From the NCBI GenBank assembly GCA_944372725.1, contig CALWAA010000002.1:1-29913 (forward strand): a DNA stretch of 29,913 nucleotides, read 5' to 3'. The stretch's first letter is position 1; each line of letters begins with the position of its first letter. Under the pieces are notes generated by a model, which was given only the letters and a program-made list of their open reading frames with translations, was not told where the DNA came from and did not search any database. This stretch comes from an uncultured Bacilli bacterium (GTDB lineage: Bacteria > Bacillota_I > Bacilli_A > RF39 > UBA660). This document shows positions 23,073 to 29,913 of the stretch, piece after piece. A program made the position numbers and the translations under genes.

Positions 23073-26000
23073 TTATATTTTCATCATTTTATCTAAGTAT
23101 TTTGCTGGAATTTTATGTTTCAATTTCCATACAATGCCAACTGGTCTAGTTCCACTATGTGATACATATTCAGCTTCACCTAAATAGATGTATGGACTTG
23201 CTTGACCATTTTCTTTTCTATTTATTCTAGTAAATAAACTTACTCTACCATTAGAATTAATATATCTATTTAAAGTATCACTTCCCTCGGCTATTGAATT
23301 TTGAGTTTGCCAATGAAATAATTCATCATTTATAGCATAATCTTCGTAAGCAATCGATTCACCAAAATGACTTGATTCTTTATTAATAGTAACTAGGAAT
23401 ATATCATGATTGTTTTCTTTTAAATACCATACTCCTTGCAGCATTGGTCCAGCATACTTTTCTGTAAATACACCTAATCCAGAATATAATTGAGCTTGAG
23501 AATATATTCCATAAACTTCTAATGGACATTCAAAATTTAAGTCATGATCAATTGGTAATATTTCTAAAGAATTATATAAATAATTACATATTTCATTTAT
23601 TTCATAATGTAAACATTCTGAATTTTTAATATAATTTAATGCTTCAATTATATTATTAAATCCTTCCTTTTCTGGTAATTTATTAAACAAAGTATAATAA
23701 GTCATTCTATCTAGTAGTTCATCGTGAATTATATTTTCGTTATTTAATATTTGTTTTATATAATTAATAAATTTTGGAGAATTAATAGTTAAAAGATTTT
23801 TTAATCTTCCAACAATCGCACTTTCGATTGAATCTTTTTCACTGAAGTTTTTAATTCCAGCTTCGGTTAATAATCTATAAAAAGATACATCTTTTTTATA
23901 AATATCATTAATATCTAATTTATAATGATTAACAAAATTATATAAAGTTAATTTTTTATGTGTTGTTTCTTCAAATTTTTGAAGCATCTCAATTATAACT
24001 TGTCTATTATTTGTATTAGCTTTAATATTTGAAAGAATATATTCCTCTGCCACTCTTTCTAAAGCAATGGAACATCCGATTGGTAACATTGGAAATCCAT
24101 TGTTTATTGCCTCTTTAACACTAATTCCTTCTATACCAATTAAAGCTTTAAATTTATCTGCATAGTTAAAGTGTTTATTACACTCACCTATAAAATCTAA
24201 AACTATTAAGTAATCTTTGTTTATATGTTTTCTTAGTCCTCTTCCTAATTGTTGTAGGAATATTGTTAAGGAATCTGTGGGTCTTAATAGTAATTCCACA
24301 TTTACACACGGAATATCTATACCTTCATTGTATAAATCAACAGTAAAAATAAATTTAATTTTCCCAGATTCAAGATCTTTAATGGCAGTATTTCTTAAAT
24401 TACTATCTGAATTACCAGTCAAATATATAGATGGGATATTATTTTCGTTAAATTTATCTGCCATAAATTTAGCATGATTAATTGATGCACAGAACCCTAA
24501 TCCATGTACTTTGTCTAAATCATCAATATATTTAAATAAATTATCAATAATTGTACCAACTCTTGTATTAGCACTATATTTATTTTCTACAAATACTTTA
24601 TCTAAATCACTATTATTATATCCAAATGATGACCACCTTACATTACTTAAATCAGTTGGATCGGTAATTCCATAATATTGGAAAGGAACTAATAATTTGT
24701 TGTTAATTGCTTCTGGTAATCTCATTTCTGCAGCAATAGTATTGCAAAAGTATTTTGTTATATCTTTTCCATCCATTCTTTCTGGAGTAGCAGTTAAACC
24801 TAACAATAATTTAGGATTAAAATAATTTAGAAAATTATCATAAGTTTTAGCTGCTCCATGATGTATTTCATCGGCAACTATGTAATCATAATAATTAGAA
24901 TCAACTTGTTTCATTATATTTTCTAGTCCTAATGGTGTTGTAAATAATCTGTTTATGTTATTTGGTTTATAATTACTTACATATAACTCTCCAAAGTTTG
25001 CGTCTTTCAATATTTGTCTAAATGTATTACAACTCTTTCTTAAAATTTCTTGTCTGTGTACTACATATAAAAACCTAGCATTTGGATGTTGTTCTAAAAA
25101 AATTTTAAAATCAAATGCAGCAAGTACTGTCTTTCCTACCCCAGTAGCTGCTATAACTAAATTTCTATTTCTATGATATATTTTTCTTTCAACTTCTAAT
25201 TTTTCTAATATTTTTTCTTGATAATCATAAGGTTTATATGTCATTAAGTTTTGATAAAAATTAGGATTTTCAATTTTATATGATAATGCTTCTTTTAATT
25301 TCAATTTATCTTCATCAGTGTTATTTAATGTTTTGTATTCATATGAATTCCAATATGTTTCAAATTCTGATATAACATTTTGAAAAATTACTGGTGAATT
25401 TTTTTCAGTTAATTTAACATTCCATTCATCACCATAAACTAAAGCAGATTTAGATAGGTTTGATGATCCAATATAGAAAGTAGAAAAACCATTATTTCTT
25501 TTAAATATATATGCTTTAGCATGTAATCTTTGATTATCTGTTTCATATGAAATTTTTATTGAAGTATTAGGTAATTCTAATAATTTTTCCATAGCTTTAT
25601 ATTCAGTTGCTTTAGTATAAGTAGTAGATATAACTCTTAATTTTTTCCCTTTAGAAGTAAATTCTTTTAAATCATTATAAATAGGCATTAAACCAGTCAT
25701 TTTAATAAATGAAACTAATAACATTACTTCATCTGATGAAGCTATTTCTTTTCTTAATTCTGATAATAATGATATTTCTTTAGAACTATTTGTAAATAGA
25801 GTTGGTTCTACTAATGAAGTTACTGGTCTAACTATATTTTTTCCATCAAACGAATTATGGTTTAATTTTTTAAATGCATATTCTAAAACTTCCGCATCCA
25901 TAGATAAATCTAATCTTTTATATTTATCAAAATCTAATTTTGATCTTAATAAATCTAATATCTCATTACAAATTTCAATTTCTTTTAATACTTTTTCACC

Positions 26001-26195
26001 ATCTTCTATATCAATATCTTTTTCCTGAATACAATCCATTGCTTTTTTTGTTACTTCTTTTAAATATTCAGTAATTAAATTTTTAGCGTTTTCTGGAGAT
26101 TTCAAAATCGAGTTAGTTTTATAAAAGAACTTTGATTCATTCAATTTACTTTTTAATTCATTGTTTAATAGTTGTTCATAAATACCATCTTTCAT
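23073..26195 (-). CDS. PLD-nuclease/DEAD-like helicase fusion with DUF3427 C-terminus
   Basis: The 1040-residue protein joins several domains. An N-terminal helical part (1-130) leads to a single phospholipase-D-type site with HAK near 225 and GSSN near 244, as in PLD nucleases. A superfamily 2 helicase follows, with Walker A ATGVGKT near 352, DEIHH near 443, TATPER near 470 and QLGRGLRK near 650. The C-terminal region resembles DUF3427 (about 750-1040). Such proteins occur in restriction-like and defence loci; the exact role of this architecture is not known to me. Its ATG overlaps the stop of the NUDIX gene by one base (TAATG). It is transcribed head-on to replication in a place normally held by mnmE-mnmG, which suggests insertion. 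Confidence 0.85.
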   Translation of the reverse strand: MKDGIYEQLLNNELKSKLNESKFFYKTNSILKSPENAKNLITEYLKEVTKKAMDCIQEKDIDIEDGEKVLKEIEICNEILDLLRSKLDFDKYKRLDLSMDAEVLEYAFKKLNHNSFDGKNIVRPVTSLVEPTLFTNSSKEISLLSELRKEIASSDEVMLLVSFIKMTGLMPIYNDLKEFTSKGKKLRVISTTYTKATEYKAMEKLLELPNTSIKISYETDNQRLHAKAYIFKRNNGFSTFYIGSSNLSKSALVYGDEWNVKLTEKNSPVIFQNVISEFETYWNSYEYKTLNNTDEDKLKLKEALSYKIENPNFYQNLMTYKPYDYQEKILEKLEVERKIYHRNRNLVIAATGVGKTVLAAFDFKIFLEQHPNARFLYVVHRQEILRKSCNTFRQILKDANFGELYVSNYKPNNINRLFTTPLGLENIMKQVDSNYYDYIVADEIHHGAAKTYDNFLNYFNPKLLLGLTATPERMDGKDITKYFCNTIAAEMRLPEAINNKLLVPFQYYGITDPTDLSNVRWSSFGYNNSDLDKVFVENKYSANTRVGTIIDNLFKYIDDLDKVHGLGFCASINHAKFMADKFNENNIPSIYLTGNSDSNLRNTAIKDLESGKIKFIFTVDLYNEGIDIPCVNVELLLRPTDSLTIFLQQLGRGLRKHINKDYLIVLDFIGECNKHFNYADKFKALIGIEGISVKEAINNGFPMLPIGCSIALERVAEEYILSNIKANTNNRQVIIEMLQKFEETTHKKLTLYNFVNHYKLDINDIYKKDVSFYRLLTEAGIKNFSEKDSIESAIVGRLKNLLTINSPKFINYIKQILNNENIIHDELLDRMTYYTLFNKLPEKEGFNNIIEALNYIKNSECLHYEINEICNYLYNSLEILPIDHDLNFECPLEVYGIYSQAQLYSGLGVFTEKYAGPMLQGVWYLKENNHDIFLVTINKESSHFGESIAYEDYAINDELFHWQTQNSIAEGSDTLNRYINSNGRVSLFTRINRKENGQASPYIYLGEAEYVSHSGTRPVGIVWKLKHKIPAKYLDKMMKI

Positions 26196-26581
26196 TATTT
26201 CACCTTCTTTACATACTCTGCTAGAGGAATATCAGCGGGAGCTAAATCATATTTTAATAATTCTTCTTTATTTACCCATTGATATTCAGAATGATCATGT
26301 AAGTTAAATTTGCCAGATATATAATCACATTTATATAATCTTAAATCCACAATTTTAGTTGGATATTCACATACATTATTAGTTATAAATTTTCTGGCTT
26401 TAATTGTAAGTTCAAATTCTTCTTTTATTTCTCTTTCAATCGCATCAAATTCATTTTCATTTTGTTCTACTTTACCACCTGGAAATTCCCATTTACCAAA
26501 CACATTAATATCTCCAGTAGAACGTTTAGCTAATAAAATTTTATTATTATTTTCAATTAAAGCTGCTACAACTTTTATCAT
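26195..26581 (-). CDS. NUDIX (MutT-like) hydrolase
   Basis: The 128-residue protein has a Nudix box GGKVEQNENEFDAIEREIKEEF (about 36-57, 22 residues; key residues G, E, REIKEE), with Phe where Gly is usual after EE. The N-terminal MIKVVAALIENNNKILLAKR and FGKWEFPGGK are as in (deoxy)nucleoside triphosphate pyrophosphohydrolases. It probably cleaves an NTP derivative; the substrate is unknown. I chose ATG 26581 because the fold starts there. An in-frame TTG at 26611 and ATG at 26593 exist, and AAAGGA is 12 nt before the chosen ATG. It is translationally coupled to the helicase, so the two form a module; NUDIX plus DUF3427 helicase is a recurrent pair. Confidence 0.88.
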   Translation of the reverse strand: MIKVVAALIENNNKILLAKRSTGDINVFGKWEFPGGKVEQNENEFDAIEREIKEEFELTIKARKFITNNVCEYPTKIVDLRLYKCDYISGKFNLHDHSEYQWVNKEELLKYDLAPADIPLAEYVKKVK

Positions 26582-26611
26582 ATAAAAATTCATTCCTTTC
26601 GCTTGGTTCAA

Positions 26612-26924
26612 GGTACAAGAAAAAACTTAAACACAATTTATTTTATATTTTATAATAGGGGCCTTGAAGGAGTTGCAGTCTTCCTGTTATTTCTTAAGAT
26701 TAAATCAGCATGTTATTAGTGTAAATGTGATTGCCTCTTTTTTAATCATTTTCTATTTAATCTTTTATCATCTATAATTCTAACTAATACATCTACTTCT
26801 TCTTGCCATCATATACCATATTTAAAAAAATAATTTGTGCCTAAATGTTACAATTAAATATAAATATTATTGTAATTTTTTTTAATATATGGTATATTTT
26901 TATTGAGAGTAAGAATAATATGTA
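26612..26924. other. Gene-free segment between the NUDIX operon and the sRNA promoter
   Basis: No complete gene is seen. On the plus strand AGGGGC (26657-26662) can pair with GCCTCT (26733-26738), enclosing AATCA/TGATT-type pairing, and is followed by six T. On the minus strand a 21-codon open stretch (about 26827 to 26761) ends in a stop without an upstream start, perhaps a gene remnant. Promoter elements for the NUDIX operon were not clear. Confidence 0.4.
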
Positions 26925-26953
26925 TTGACAAATTTGTTTTTGTTGGGTATGAT
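26925..26953 (+). promoter_or_regulatory. Strong sigma-A promoter of a candidate small RNA
   Basis: TTGACA (26925-26930), exactly 17 nt, TATGAT (26948-26953). It points into a segment with no reading frame that ends in a hairpin and T run 80 nt later. Confidence 0.82.
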
Positions 26954-26959
26954 ATTTAA

Positions 26960-27035
26960 CAATTCTTAGTCCTTTACTTATAGTCTGGGACTTATAGAGG
27001 CTTTTGTCGTTGCGCCAGTAAGCAATGGCTTTTTT
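26960..27035 (+). ncRNA. Candidate orphan small RNA
   Basis: About 76 nt between a near-perfect promoter and an intrinsic terminator (GTCGTTGC 27006-27013, GCAATGGC 27022-27029, then six T). The 5' half holds AGTCC/GGACT (26968-26972, 26988-26992) and a direct repeat ACTTATAG (26976 and 26990, 14-bp period). The hairpin has no T run on the minus strand, so it belongs to the plus-strand transcript. It runs toward the 3' end of the RelE/barnase-like gene on the opposite strand. It matches no RNA family that I recognise. Confidence 0.55.
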
Positions 27036-27060
27036 ATGTTAGTAAAAATCTTAACTAATA

Positions 27061-27498
27061 TTAGGGTTGTCTCCATAAAGGCATTTTTCTAATTTCCGAT
27101 GCGGAATTATCTGCATAATATGCTGTAATAAATTTAGCAGTGTTATTATTATTTAGTCTTATTATTACGACATAGTCTTCTGGACTTATAATAGCAACTC
27201 TTCTATCTTTATTATATATTTTTTTATTTCTATCCCATCCTAAATGCAACTCAGCTTTCGGATTTTTTAATACATATTCAATCCAATCTATTCTTGTTGC
27301 TCTATCAAAAGAAAAAATATCTTTATTTCTTTTCTTTTTATTTGAAGATTCATAAAATGCATGTTCAAATTGATCTTCGTAAAATTTAACGCTTATACCA
27401 TCAAATGTTATTAAAGTATTTTTACAATATTTATCTATATAGTATTTCTTATATTCAGTTTCTGAAGATAAATGTACTAATGCTGGAGTATTTTTCAT
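27061..27498 (-). CDS. Small RelE/barnase-like (PBECR-type) protein, possible toxin nuclease
   Basis: The 145-residue protein has a pattern seen in phage-associated barnase/EndoU/RelE-like nucleases: FEHAFYES (near 44), RATRIDWIEYVLKNP (near 66), LGWDRNKKIYNKDRRVAII (near 86-104) and YVVIIRL followed by KFITAYYAD. This assignment rests on remembered family patterns and is tentative. Its ATG overlaps the stop of the DUF3800 gene by one base (TAATG), so the two are made together. If it is a nuclease, the upstream gene may control it. No membrane segment or signal is present. Confidence 0.6.
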   Translation of the reverse strand: MKNTPALVHLSSETEYKKYYIDKYCKNTLITFDGISVKFYEDQFEHAFYESSNKKKRNKDIFSFDRATRIDWIEYVLKNPKAELHLGWDRNKKIYNKDRRVAIISPEDYVVIIRLNNNNTAKFITAYYADNSASEIRKMPLWRQP

Positions 27499-28196
27499 TA
27501 TATTAAAATCTCAAACCAATTGTATTTTGATGCATTTCTATTTGTAGGTAATAAGCGATGTCCAAGTTTTTCTTCTAAATATTTTACCATTTCTACTTTT
27601 GCGTGTGATTTTCCATTATATCCATAGTTCTCTTTGTATGCAGTAGCACCCATTAGAATATCTTCTAATTGTAAGAAAACGGATTCATGTGATTCAATAG
27701 CATAAATTCTTTCAACACTGCTAGGATGTTCTCTGTTATTTAAACATCTTTTTAAATCATTAAGTACATTAGGATCACTATATGTTTTGACATCAGTATA
27801 AATTATAAATTTATTATTATCATCTAACCAATGATTTAATAGTTGATAGTAAAATTTATAAAATCCTAATTCTCCGCTATCATTGTGGTATTTTTTTAAA
27901 TCTAATCGTTTTGAATCAATACTTATAGTTCTAAAGCTTATATTATTATTTATATACACATCAATAATTTCTTTATATAAGTCAAGATATTTAGATGTTA
28001 CTCTATTCCATTTTAATTCAGCTTTTTTATTTAAATTATATTTTTCTTTTAATTCATTTATTTGTCGTTTTATGGCATCACGGTTTTTGTTATCAATCAT
28101 AATTCCGCCAATAAATATATATCGATTTTCGTCTGTTATGGAATTTTTGTTAAAAAATAAATCTTGTCTGCTTTCATCACAATATATTTCTTTCAT
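27498..28196 (-). CDS. DUF3800-domain protein
   Basis: The 232-residue protein shows the DUF3800 layout: YCDES at the N-terminus (residues 4-8), FIGGIMID, an ELKW motif (near 60), IIYTDVK (near 130) and EDILMGATAY (near 177). The acidic residues resemble an RNase H-type active site. Members are found in phages and mobile or defence regions; the function is unknown. The Gly that usually follows DES is Arg here. RBS GAGGTG lies 5-6 nt before the ATG. It heads a two-gene operon with the small RelE/barnase-like gene. Confidence 0.8.
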   Translation of the reverse strand: MKEIYCDESRQDLFFNKNSITDENRYIFIGGIMIDNKNRDAIKRQINELKEKYNLNKKAELKWNRVTSKYLDLYKEIIDVYINNNISFRTISIDSKRLDLKKYHNDSGELGFYKFYYQLLNHWLDDNNKFIIYTDVKTYSDPNVLNDLKRCLNNREHPSSVERIYAIESHESVFLQLEDILMGATAYKENYGYNGKSHAKVEMVKYLEEKLGHRLLPTNRNASKYNWFEILI

Positions 28197-28218
28197 TGAA
28201 TCACCTCACAATAAATAC

Positions 28219-28247
28219 ATTATACTACAAAAAATATTTTTATTTAA
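28219..28247 (-). promoter_or_regulatory. Promoter of the DUF3800 operon
   Basis: On the minus strand a perfect -10 TATAAT (28219-28224) has TTAAAT (28242-28247) 17 nt upstream. The -35 is weak. It is about 20 nt from the ribosome binding site region. Confidence 0.6.
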
Positions 28248-28373
28248 CTATATATATTAAATATCTTTAAATTGAATATTATTTTCACAAATAGAGTTGA
28301 AATTTTTACAATTATAGTTTACATCGCTTTCATATATTGTTAGTTGATGGAAAAAGAAAAATCTTTTTTTATA

Positions 28374-28400
28374 ACTAATTCTTGCTTTTGTCATAAAATA
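28374..28400 (+). promoter_or_regulatory. Possible mother-cell (sigma-K/E-like) promoter of the amidase
   Basis: AC (28374-28375), 16 nt, then CATAAAATA (28392-28400) matches the sigma-K pattern AC...CATANNNTA. No good sigma-A promoter is seen near. The drawback is that the start would fall near 28406, leaving a leader only about 13 nt long with the ribosome binding site at its very 5' end. Confidence 0.35.
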
Positions 28401-28418
28401 TCTTAGAGGAGGATGTTT

Positions 28419-29786
28419 ATGGCGAAAAAGGTTGTTATTGACCCAGGACATGGTGGAGAAGACCCAGGAGCAAGCGCAAATGGAATTGTTGAGAAAGATT
28501 ATACTTTAATGATTAGTGAATATATGGCTAATAGACTTTCTGAACTTGGTATAGAGAATGCTTTAACGAGAGATAGCGATGTAACTTTAGATTCTACTAC
28601 TAGACCTAAGACTGCTCAAAGTTTATTTGGTACTGGTAATGATGTAATTTTAGTTTCTAATCATATTAATGCTGGTGGTGGCGATGGTGCAGAAATTATT
28701 TATGCTCTTAGAAATAGTGATACTCTATCAAGCAAAATAGCTAATGAATTTATTAAATCAGGTCAAAATGTAAGAAAATATTATCAGAGAAGACTTCCAA
28801 GTAATTCTAGTAAAGATTATTATTATATGCTTAGAGAAACTCCTAATAATGAATCTATTATTGTTGAATATGGATTTTTAGATTCCATTGGTGATGATGT
28901 AAATCAAATTAAGAATAATTGGGAGGAACTTGCGGAAGCTGTAGTTAGAGCTTTAGCAGATTACATAGGCGTTACTTATATTCCACCTGAGGGTGCTACA
29001 GGCAATTATTATATCGTTAAGTCTGGTGATACTCTTTATGGAATAGCAAGTAAATATGACATTAGTGTAGATGAACTAAAAGCTGCTAATAATTTAAGTA
29101 GTAATACTTTAACCATTGGAACTGTTTTAGTTATTCCGACTGCTCTAGAACCAGAAACACCAGATGAAAATATTTATATTGTAAAATCCGGTGATACTCT
29201 ATATTCGATTGCTAATAAATATGGAATGACGATTAATGAACTAAAGAATTTGAATGGATTAACTAGCAATACTTTATCAATTGGTCAACAGTTAGTTGTT
29301 AGTGAAGGTAATGCCGCAACACTTGATACATATACTGTTAAATCTGGTGATACATTATATGGTATTGCAAATAAGTATGGTCTTACAGTTAATGAATTAA
29401 AACAACTTAATAATTTAACTAGTGATCTTTTATCTATTGGTCAAGTATTAAATGTAAGTAATAGTGGAACATCCACTACTCCTTCTACTCCATCTAATAC
29501 TTATGTTGTAAAGAGTGGTGATTCTTTATATAGCATTGCAAGACGCTATGGTGTAACAGTTGATGCTTTAAAGAGTGCTAATGGAAAAAACTCTAATTTA
29601 CTTTCAATTGGTGAGGTTCTTGTTATTCCAACAAACACTAATACAACAAGAACTTATACAGTGAAATCAGGAGATAGTTTGTGGAAGATTGCTACTACTT
29701 ATGGGGTTAGTGTAAATACTTTAAAACAAGCGAATGGTCTAACAAGTGATTTACTTTCAATTGGTCAAATACTGGTGATTCCTTAA
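28419..29786 (+). CDS. N-acetylmuramoyl-L-alanine amidase with five LysM domains
   Basis: The 455-residue peptidoglycan hydrolase has an Amidase_3 catalytic domain in residues 1-185. Zinc ligands and catalytic residues are in DPGHGG (His near 11), the Glu of VEKDY (near 26), SNHINA (His near 80) and VEYGFLD (Glu near 150). Five LysM repeats follow (starting about 195, 246, 298, 353 and 410), each beginning with a VKSGDTL/SL motif and ending in LSIGQ-type sequence. There is no signal peptide: the protein begins MAKKVVIDPGHGG. That suits a mother-cell lysis enzyme (CwlC type) or a phage-like endolysin. I chose ATG 28419 (AGGAGG at 28407-28412); the ATG at 28413 abuts the ribosome binding site. 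Confidence 0.93.
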   Translation: MAKKVVIDPGHGGEDPGASANGIVEKDYTLMISEYMANRLSELGIENALTRDSDVTLDSTTRPKTAQSLFGTGNDVILVSNHINAGGGDGAEIIYALRNSDTLSSKIANEFIKSGQNVRKYYQRRLPSNSSKDYYYMLRETPNNESIIVEYGFLDSIGDDVNQIKNNWEELAEAVVRALADYIGVTYIPPEGATGNYYIVKSGDTLYGIASKYDISVDELKAANNLSSNTLTIGTVLVIPTALEPETPDENIYIVKSGDTLYSIANKYGMTINELKNLNGLTSNTLSIGQQLVVSEGNAATLDTYTVKSGDTLYGIANKYGLTVNELKQLNNLTSDLLSIGQVLNVSNSGTSTTPSTPSNTYVVKSGDSLYSIARRYGVTVDALKSANGKNSNLLSIGEVLVIPTNTNTTRTYTVKSGDSLWKIATTYGVSVNTLKQANGLTSDLLSIGQILVIP

Positions 29787-29814
29787 AAATAACTTTTTAT
29801 TAAGTTATTTTTTT
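29787..29814 (+). terminator. Intrinsic terminator after the amidase
   Basis: AAATAACTT (29787-29795) pairs with AAGTTATTT (29802-29810), followed by T. It starts directly after the stop codon. Confidence 0.85.
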
Positions 29815-29822
29815 GATATAAT
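29814..29822 (+). promoter_or_regulatory. Extended -10 promoter of the next gene
   Basis: TGATATAAT has TG one base before a perfect TATAAT (29817-29822). No -35 is recognisable. The leader would be about 10-12 nt. Confidence 0.5.
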
Positions 29823-29838
29823 TTTTATGGTGAAGTAT

Positions 29839-29913
29839 ATGAGAGTTCGAGGATTTGAGATTGCTAAAGGATATGAGGATAAGGATATTCATTTACCAGT
29901 TAGAAAAACAAAA
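29839..29913 (+). CDS. N-terminal part of probable dUTP diphosphatase (cut by window edge)
   Basis: Twenty-five codons are visible: MRVRGFEIAKGYEDKDIHLPVR and three more. RGFE, then LPxR-x-TK, is the start of many Firmicutes dUTPases (RGFE...LPKRxTxxSAGYD). The diagnostic SAGYD motif would be just beyond the edge. The start may instead be ATG 29827, in frame four codons earlier; GGTGAAG lies before 29839. dUTPase hydrolyses dUTP to keep uracil out of DNA. Confidence 0.65.
   Translation, partial: MRVRGFEIAKGYEDKDIHLPVRKTK

Noticed and set aside
26761..26827. Minus-strand open stretch WQEEVDVLVRIIDDKRLNRK as a small gene
   Set aside because: No start codon in frame and a stop just upstream; at most a gene remnant.
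27006..27029. sRNA terminator hairpin as terminator of the minus-strand RelE/barnase-like gene
   Set aside because: On the minus strand the hairpin is followed by AAAAGCCT, not by T, so it works only for the plus-strand transcript.

Overview
The window is a replication-origin region of a low-GC, standard-code Gram-positive bacterium. TGA is used only as a stop and Trp is TGG, which excludes the code-reassigned mycoplasmas. Gene order is that of Bacilli: dnaX-ybaB-recR-bofA, holB-ricT-trmN6-pth-mfd-spoVT, gyrA-gyrB-recF-dnaN-dnaA on one side of oriC, and rpmH-rnpA-yidC-jag on the other. A very small SRP RNA (about 71-77 nt, no Alu domain), together with relics or functions of sporulation (SpoVT, BofA, a signal-less LysM amidase) and a ComK homologue, suggests an uncultured, probably gut-associated Bacilli lineage near the Erysipelotrichia/RF39/Mollicutes branch. 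That placement is an inference.

Layout. 1-220: a T-box leader with its own promoter, reading off the left edge toward an unseen gene, probably for an aminoacyl-tRNA synthetase or amino-acid function. 210-725: spoVT. 857-1042: a GC-rich fragment on the opposite strand that looks like the variable C-terminus of a diversity-generating-retroelement (DGR) target protein. 1071-10420: a compact minus-strand block for DNA replication, repair and tRNA functions (mfd, pth, trmN6, ricT, holB, bofA, recR, ybaB, dnaX, tadA). 10440-10514: SRP RNA. 10520-11400: a gene-free segment holding four parS-type sites and a tandem unit with a 97-bp perfectly repeated hairpin core. 11404-20114: gyrA, gyrB, recF, comK, dnaN, dnaA. 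20142-20565: oriC with about twelve DnaA boxes. 20599-22734: rpmH, rnpA, yidC, jag on the plus strand. 22735-28247: an accessory island where mnmE-mnmG-rsmG-noc-parA-parB normally follow jag. It carries a PLD-helicase-DUF3427 protein with a NUDIX partner, a DUF3800 gene coupled to a RelE/barnase-like small protein, and a candidate small RNA. 28419-29786: a five-LysM amidase. 29839-end: start of a probable dUTPase.

The strongest non-genic signals concern chromosome organisation. Four perfect copies of ATTTCCCGGGAAAT, the published Bacillus Noc (nucleoid occlusion) binding site, are embedded inside mfd, trmN6, dnaX and recF. They are read in two different codon frames, so the selection is on DNA rather than protein. 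With the four parS sites and the DnaA-box cluster, the window shows three chromosome-scale DNA codes (DnaA, ParB, Noc) interleaved around one origin, although neither noc nor parB is present in the window.

The most unusual accessory items are the orphan DGR-like cassette, the tandem parS/hairpin units, the ComK gene with a candidate operator inserted between dnaN and recF, and the two small defence-like operons with a nearby orphan sRNA.
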